A stretch of 64,000 nucleotides of DNA from contig NC_060060.1 of the NCBI RefSeq assembly GCF_020283565.1, forward strand, positions 49,836,015 to 49,900,014. The letters run 5' to 3'. The DNA comes from Trifolium pratense. Its lineage: Eukaryota > Streptophyta > Magnoliopsida > Fabales > Fabaceae. The stretch's first letter is position 1. Every line of letters begins with the position of its first letter. The notes beneath the pieces are model-generated. The model did not search any database, had not been told where the DNA came from, and worked only from the letters and a program-made list of their open reading frames with translations. The translations under genes and the position numbers were made by a program. Below, piece after piece: positions 58,348 to 64,000 of this stretch.

Positions 58348-59598
58348 TCAACGAGTTGAAACCAAACTTTCGACATAATTGTTCATAGATAACCAACATA
58401 TTTTTTTGTTAAGTATAGATTTCAATGGTGTTCCAGTTGCCAAATGAGCGAGAATAGCTTTGTCGTCTTGTAAGAATAGCATAATACCACGATTGAGATA
58501 AATATTGAAAGACGAAAAGAGATCATATTTAATGTTCAACCCAAGAAGGTCATGGCTGCTGAGTAGATGGTGTCTAGTCCAAGACTTATCATCTCCAAAT
58601 TTTGTCATAATCCATATAACAAAATCGGTTTTGTTGACATCATGATATAAATAAAGGTTATTCATCATGGCACAAAGGCGAGGAAGTACTTTTAACTCCT
58701 CAAGAGAAAATCGAGGGACACAGAATATTTTGTATGTCTCTGTACTTAGATCAAGCGAAACAATCACAAATAGATCAGATCGACCTCTCCCAATGGCCAA
58801 CCAATTAACAGTGCCATTCAAATGCACACCATTAAACCCAAACCCCCTGCTGATTTGTGAACTTACTGCTACCTGAAGAGGCTTAGCAGGAAAACTTGGA
58901 ATACTTCTCCAAATATTATCCCCAAAATTAAGAACTCGTACCACCGTTTTCCACGGGCGATTCCCCAGAAGTAATGCCACAACCTTATAAGTGTCGGTTG
59001 AATTATCATAACCAAAAGTAAACCTCCAATCTGTCAATTTATACCGATACTTGACATTATGAAGAAAACCTAATTTATTAGATATTGTCCTAGTGGCGGG
59101 GTTCCAGAAACGGAACCATGTTTGATGCTCAGATGAACCGAGCAAGCAAACCAATCCATTGCAAGAACCAACAACTTTACGACAGTCCTTGTCAATCAAA
59201 CAATAGTAAGGATCATCGAGACTGGGAATCATCGAAGGATTTTTAACTAAATCACCAACCGAGAAGGGTACAAAACTGTAATCATCCTCCGCGGGGAGGT
59301 TGTTGTGTAAATTAGTCATGGAGCAAACCACTGAATCCTCATCAACCTTCTTGAAATCGTCTTTGTAACAAACTAGATAGGAGAGTGTGTTTCGTGAAGA
59401 TCGTTTACGGTGCATTTTCACGAATTTAGGATCACAGATAAGACTGTTAAATGACTTACTAACACACTTCATCTTCATCAAAGGTTTCACTCTAAGCCAG
59501 GATATGATCTCCACGATAAGGTCCTCGGTCAAGAATGCTGTAGGAGTTGGTTCGGATAGACCGCGGCAACACCGTGAGTTTTTTGGTTCGGTATTCAT
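58348..59598 (-). CDS. F-box protein with F-box-associated (FBA) interaction domain
   Basis: An intronless 416-aa protein. The F-box is at about residues 20-62 (FLTEDLIVEIISWLRVKPL ... CVSKSFNSLICDPKFV) and would dock to SKP1 in an SCF ubiquitin ligase. The rest is an FBA-type beta-rich region: VVGSCNGLVCL, FWNPATRTIS, FTFGYDNSTDTYKVVAL, LNGTVNWLAIG and IVSLDLSTETYKIF are all family landmarks. It resembles the large At3g23880-like F-box/kelch group expanded in legumes. Substrates cannot be predicted. An intron probably follows the stop codon. No truncation seen. Confidence 0.94.
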   Translation of the reverse strand: MNTEPKNSRCCRGLSEPTPTAFLTEDLIVEIISWLRVKPLMKMKCVSKSFNSLICDPKFVKMHRKRSSRNTLSYLVCYKDDFKKVDEDSVVCSMTNLHNNLPAEDDYSFVPFSVGDLVKNPSMIPSLDDPYYCLIDKDCRKVVGSCNGLVCLLGSSEHQTWFRFWNPATRTISNKLGFLHNVKYRYKLTDWRFTFGYDNSTDTYKVVALLLGNRPWKTVVRVLNFGDNIWRSIPSFPAKPLQVAVSSQISRGFGFNGVHLNGTVNWLAIGRGRSDLFVIVSLDLSTETYKIFCVPRFSLEELKVLPRLCAMMNNLYLYHDVNKTDFVIWIMTKFGDDKSWTRHHLLSSHDLLGLNIKYDLFSSFNIYLNRGIMLFLQDDKAILAHLATGTPLKSILNKKICWLSMNNYVESLVSTR

Positions 59599-59902
59599 CA
59601 GAGCAGCAATGTGGTGCAGTTTTTGATTGGAGAAGAGAAGAAAATTGAGGCTGTGACTTCAAAGACTTGTTGTTGGTCTTATCATATAAAGTGTTAGAAT
59701 TAACCTTGCATGAGCATTCTTATCAGAAAAACCTTGCATCAGCATTCTTATCATAAAAATCTTGCATCAGCACGGATCTGATTTTTCATTATTGCAGGAT
59801 CGATTTTTTCTCTTTTTATTACAAGATTTGATTTTTATTTATTACAGGGATTTGGCTTCTTTTCCAAGGAATAATAATGTAGATGACTTTTTTTTTTACT
59901 AA

Positions 59903-60587
59903 GAGAGTGTATTGAATTGAGATTTTATGAGACAATTTTTTCAAAAAAAATCTTGATGATTTTATGAGATTTTGTTGGACTATATTGATTTTTACAAGAT
60001 TTTTTTACAATCAAGATTTTTAACAAATGATTTGAAAGGATTTCAAGAGATTTTTTTCAAAATAATTTTTACAATCAAGATTTCATAATACTTTATATAT
60101 TATGAAACTTTTGTATATTTGAAAAATTTTAAATAAATTTTAATAAAAGAAATTATATTTTTGTGGTAATCCAAATATTTAAACAAAAAAAAACTATACG
60201 TTTTGTTTTTACATAATTTTTCTAATCACCAATAAAAAGGTTATCACCATCATTGATGGGAAACAGAAGCAGATGAATGTGACGAAAAAAAAATTGTTTC
60301 TGTAAAAAGTTGTAATGAATCAAAAGTTTGTAAAAAAGATGTAGAATTTGTTAAAATATTTTTTGCAAAAAACATATTTGATAGGTCTTGGAGAGTTTGA
60401 CAAAGTCTCAAAGGCTTTTGATGAGATTGTTGAAAAAGTGAACAAAAGAAAAGAAAAATCTTGTTTATCTTAATTGAATACCACAATTTATTGAACTTTT
60501 GTAAAAGTTTTGATTGAATACCTCAAAAAAAAAATGTCATAAAAAAACCTTTTAAAATCCCATGAAATCTCAATATAATACACGCCC
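59903..60587. mobile_element. Tourist-like (PIF/Harbinger type) non-autonomous element
   Basis: The left end gagagtgtattgaattgaga and right end (reverse complement) gggcgtgtattatattgaga are imperfect TIRs of ~30 bp, flanked by TAA at 59900-59902 and 60588-60590. The interior repeats acaatcaagatttt motifs and has no transposase. Confidence 0.7.
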
Positions 60588-60651
60588 TAAATAAACAATT
60601 TCTTTTTCCATAAATAAACAATATTTTTTTCGTTTTACGGACACTAAAATT

Positions 60652-61416
60652 TGAGTTGGGTATGCGTGCTAGTCTGCCCCGTTTAACCCGCCCAGCATAA
60701 GCCCGCATATTAAACGGGACGAACAAGACCATCAGTAAATGTAAACGGGTTATGATATGTAAGCCCGAGTTCAGTCAGCATAAGTCCGTGGATTAAACGG
60801 TTGACCCGCGAACTACTAAAAAAATATTAAAAAAACACTTTTTTTTAAAAAAATAAACTAAAATATTGATGTCATAAATGCTAAAAAAAATTATATTTTT
60901 AGTAATTTTATATTATAACATATAAATTGTAAGTAACAAATAAAAATAAATAAAATTTGTGATATTTTTGAGTTTATCTATCTTCTTTATGCGAGTAATG
61001 TAATCAAAATCAAATTTAATTAGTTCTTATCGTCATTGGTTGTCGAGGTTTGACGTGGAAGGTATGGATATCACAATGTCATAGTGTTATTTGGATTTGG
61101 ATGCTAAGGATATCACAAGCTAATAGCGTGTATTCTGAAAATCTACGTTTCATATTCCTCCAAAAAAAATTTGTTTTTTCTGAGAGTGTTGGATTTAAAC
61201 ATGACCATGTTTATAATTTAGAAGTGAAAATTTGTAATTAATTATATATATCTATAAAAAGATGTGTCACAAGCCAACCCGCGAACCCGCAGATTTCACC
61301 CACATAATCCGCGGTTTTAACAGTCCTACTTGCACGAGCAAAAATATAAACGGACAAAAAAAATTGGTCTTAAGTTCGGGTCTACCCACGGATCTTAGCC
61401 CGTATATACAACTCTA
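60652..61416. mobile_element. hAT-like non-autonomous element
   Basis: Imperfect TIRs (tgagttgggtatgcgtgcta and, inverted, tagagttgtatatacgggct) with near-identical 8 bp flanks ctaaaatt (60644-60651) and ctaaaaat (61417-61424). Subterminal aaacgg and acccgc motifs are frequent near both ends, as in Ac/Ds-type elements. No transposase ORF. Confidence 0.65.
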
Positions 61417-61755
61417 CTAAAAATTAAAGGATCTGTGAACAAACTTAGAACATCCATGACTCCATGCAATTTACATAATATATTTGACCAAGTTGAAGTG
61501 TCACACTGTAGCGTTTATGACACTAAAGTCAATGATTAAATTTGCATTTGATCGAACTTAATCTTTTAACCTGAAACAAATAAATACCGTAACAAGATGA
61601 AAAAACAAAAAACAAATTGCACTACCACGAAAAAACAAAATACATACTATGACGGGAAATATAAGACGACGAAATCACAAAAAATACGAAAGAAACACTA
61701 AAAATATGTGAAAACCATATGTATTTAACTAAAATAGAAAGGAAAAAAAAAAAGA

Positions 61756-61920
61756 TTAATTAGACTTAAATTGACCATAAATTCTACCAATTGAAGCCTT
61801 CCCTTCACCACCTCCGTGTGGATGGTCTACGGGGTTCATAGCTACCCGTCTTAGTACTTTTGGTTGCCTTATAAAAGGACTTTTACAATCAATGATAAGT
61901 TTTTCACACTTGTTCTGCTT
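61756..61920 (-). pseudogene. Organellar-type ribosomal protein L2 (rpl2) fragment
   Basis: The minus frame contains [20 protein letters not shown], then [16 protein letters not shown] and a stop at 61756. [15 protein letters not shown] is the bacterial/organellar L2 C-terminal signature, distinct from the cytosolic form with VEHPHGGGNH. The remainder of L2 is absent and the tail after GEGKASIG diverges, so this is a relic of a plastid or mitochondrial-type gene or of its nuclear copy. Confidence 0.7.
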
Positions 61921-62494
61921 TTTTAATTAAGTACACATCGTACAAAACTTTAATTTTCTAATATACAAGTTAGTAAGAAATTTATGTAAGTATTAAGTGT
62001 TTTGTACAATGACAATCTAATGGATTTGGTAGATTGATTGTGGAGTTGGCTTCCTTTTAGAGCAACTCGATTGATTGAAAGCAGGAAAAGAAGACAACGT
62101 CCTAAAGTCATACTCGATACTTAGTGGTAAGACTCATCAGTTACATGAAAATCTACGATTGCACACCGTAGGGCAAAGCCAAAACGAGAGTGAGATGAAT
62201 TCACACATAGAATAGATCATAATGCAAATAGAATAAAGCATCAATAAACATCGTCGTTCGAACGATCAAACATATTACAAGTAATAGCAAATAATTCATC
62301 GAAAACACAACAAGACTCAACATTTAAAATCATAATTTCTCAACGTAATTAAAATGTTATCTCGACATAATTTTCAACATAATTTCTTCAATGTAATTTC
62401 CTCAACGTAATGACAGAATTATGAGACATTTAAACCAAATACAATAATAGTAATTCCATTAAGCTTAAATTATACTAGCACTTTAGACACTCTA
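61921..62494. other. Intergenic, no gene recognised
   Basis: Low-complexity stretches with repeated ctcaacgtaat / tcgacataat motifs at 62340-62410. Nothing coding. Confidence 0.4.
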
Positions 62495-63406
62495 GAATCA
62501 TTACACCTGTTGTTTTTTATTTTAAAAATAAATTGTTTTTCGAAAAAAGCTACTACTGGAAAAATATATCGGCTGAGTCGTGGGTGAATACGTTCTCTTT
62601 AAGACGTTTCATGGTACTACCCAAAATTGTACAGAGTAGACTATCAACCGTGAAGTCTCCAGGATAAAACAGCCTTCACAATTTAAATACTGAATTGCTA
62701 CTGCACTGTAGAATTCGGGCGGTGATACACCCTTCTCTATTGATTCGATGAATTAATTCTATAATTGACACAAGAGTATCAACTCATTATGGCTGCAAAG
62801 CCACTCTATGAAACAACAAGGAAAGGAAAAAAAATCGGTGAAGAAAGCAAGCAGAGAGAAGGAAAAACTTAATATTCAGAATATTTGATGAACTGATGAA
62901 TGAATAAAAAGAACCGCTATTTAACGAGGAAATGGGGAACTGAATTTGAGGAATCATTACACCTGTTGTTTTTTATTTTAAAAATAAATTGTTTTTCGAA
63001 AAAAGCTACTACTGGAAAAATATATCGGCTGAGTCGTGGGTGAATACGTTCTCTTTAAGACGTTTCATGGTACTACCCAAAATTGTACAGAGTAGACTAT
63101 CAACCGTGAAGTCTCCAGGATAAAACAGCTTTCACAATTTAAATACTGAATTGCTACTGCACTGTAGAATTCGGGCGGTGATACACCCTTCTCTATTGAT
63201 TCGATGAATTAATTCTATAATTGACACAAGAGTATCAACTCATTATGGCTGCAAAGCCACTCTATGAAACAACAAGGAAAGGAAAAAAAATCGGTGAAGA
63301 AAGCAAGCAGAGAGAAGGAAAAACTTAATATTCAGAATATTTGATGAACTGATGAATGAATAAAAAGAACCGCTATTTAACGAGGAAATGGGGAACTGAA
63401 TTTGAG
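62495..63406. repeat. 456 bp near-identical tandem duplication
   Basis: Units 62495-62950 and 62951-63406 both start gaatcattacacctgttg. I see one difference (agccttcac versus agctttcac). A third copy begins at 63407 with gaatcaatgg and diverges at once. No ORF of note. Confidence 0.95.
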
Positions 63407-63589
63407 GAATCAATGGAATTTCAAACTGACCTTATCAGCTGAATCAGATAAAACGTGGATCAGTAAAAACAGGCAACGCATAACTGATCGTATGACTTAG
63501 TCTCGTAAAGAAAAATAAATTTTTCTTTTTCTTAGCATTAAAAAATTAATATATCACCAAGGCTGACTGGACGGCAGCGGCGCGCGTGT

Positions 63590-63722
63590 GTGATATTCGA
63601 CAAGGAGTGTGTGGTCACCTGCTTACAAAACAAGGTACCCCTTGGGGCACACCCCAAGAGGACACTTTTCTATATATAAACACTTCTAAGAGTTGTGTTC
63701 CCTCCAATGTGGGACTTAAAAT
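63590..63722 (-). mobile_element. TRIM-like LTR remnant
   Basis: On the minus strand aagtcccacattggagggaa and actcttagaagtgtttatat occur in the same order as in the remnants at 52567-52725 and the TRIM at 23731-24040. Contains the palindrome-like ccccttggggcacaccccaa. Confidence 0.55.
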
Positions 63723-64000
63723 TGCTTTTTTCAATTCACGCTTCTCTTAGTTCATACTTGTGTTTATTTCTATACCAAGTTTCTTCCTTCATTTTCACAT
63801 CATGTTCCAACAACCTAATAAGAATTATATCCAGATCGATTAAATGTTGAGAAGATAGTCCTCTCATCGATAGAGCTTTAAAATCTATGTTTTCTAACAA
63901 AATTGGTCGTACTCTATTTGTGCACATAACATCTCAAAATGATGGAAATTTATAAAGTATTTTGTCCAAATTAAATTTAAGAAATTTCAAATAACATTAA
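63723..64000. other. Window end, no gene recognised
   Basis: AT-rich. A 63-codon minus open frame (63736-63927) has no recognisable motif. Confidence 0.4.

Noticed and set aside
58667..59626. Plus-strand ORFs opposite the F-box gene
   Set aside because: Shadows of the conserved minus-strand F-box/FBA coding sequence.
61756..61920. Functional rpl2 gene
   Set aside because: Only the last ~50 codons are present and the tail diverges; no upstream L2 exons found nearby.

Overview
This is a plant nuclear window, almost certainly from a legume close to Medicago or Trifolium. Evidence for this is AT-rich DNA, GT-AG introns, long (TA)n tracts, legume-type Kunitz inhibitors, and dense, recent transposon nesting of LTR elements, MULEs, Helitron, Stowaway, Tourist, hAT, TRIM and SINE types. 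The species is inferred, not proven. No bacterial, viral or CRISPR locus is present.

Layout. 1-5.7 kb: a nearly intact Mutator-like element (MULE) with ~265 bp terminal inverted repeats. It carries two divergently transcribed genes: a mudrA-type transposase (minus) and a complete four-exon plant-mobile-domain (PMD) gene (plus). 5.8-16.6 kb: a Kunitz inhibitor cluster with one intact gene (6.0-6.7 kb), a promoter-only relic (8.7-8.9 kb), and one gene cut in two by a 5.3 kb composite Ty3/gypsy insertion with a perfect 5 bp target duplication. 16.6-20.1 kb: a non-autonomous Helitron. 20.5-21.5 kb: a decayed Ty1/copia element. 22.2-23.4 kb: an intronless ANTH-domain clathrin-adaptor gene. 30.2-37.2 kb: a six-exon class-I release-factor-like gene (GGQ motif) whose 3.8 kb last intron holds a three-level nest of DNA transposons. 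37.6-39.1 kb: copia pol remains. 39.6-43.4 kb: a seven-exon ALKBH6-like dioxygenase. 46.9-55.1 kb: a twelve-exon ASHH3-type SET-domain histone methyltransferase with a 5 kb intron. 58.3-59.6 kb: an F-box protein. 59.9-64 kb: Tourist-like and hAT-like elements, an organellar-type rpl2 fragment and a near-perfect 456 bp tandem duplication.

Host genes are ordinary single-copy housekeeping or regulatory genes. From memory, the ANTH and release-factor genes have adjacent Arabidopsis homologues (At1g33340 and At1g33330), which suggests an old conserved gene pair now pushed apart by repeats. Exon models were built by hand from splice consensus and phase. For ALKBH6, the release factor, the SET gene and the PMD gene all phases close exactly to the stop codon. 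The most notable system is the MULE that packages its transposase with an apparently intact PMD gene. The most informative evolutionary record is the split Kunitz gene with its LTR-internal-LTR-gag-partial LTR insertion.
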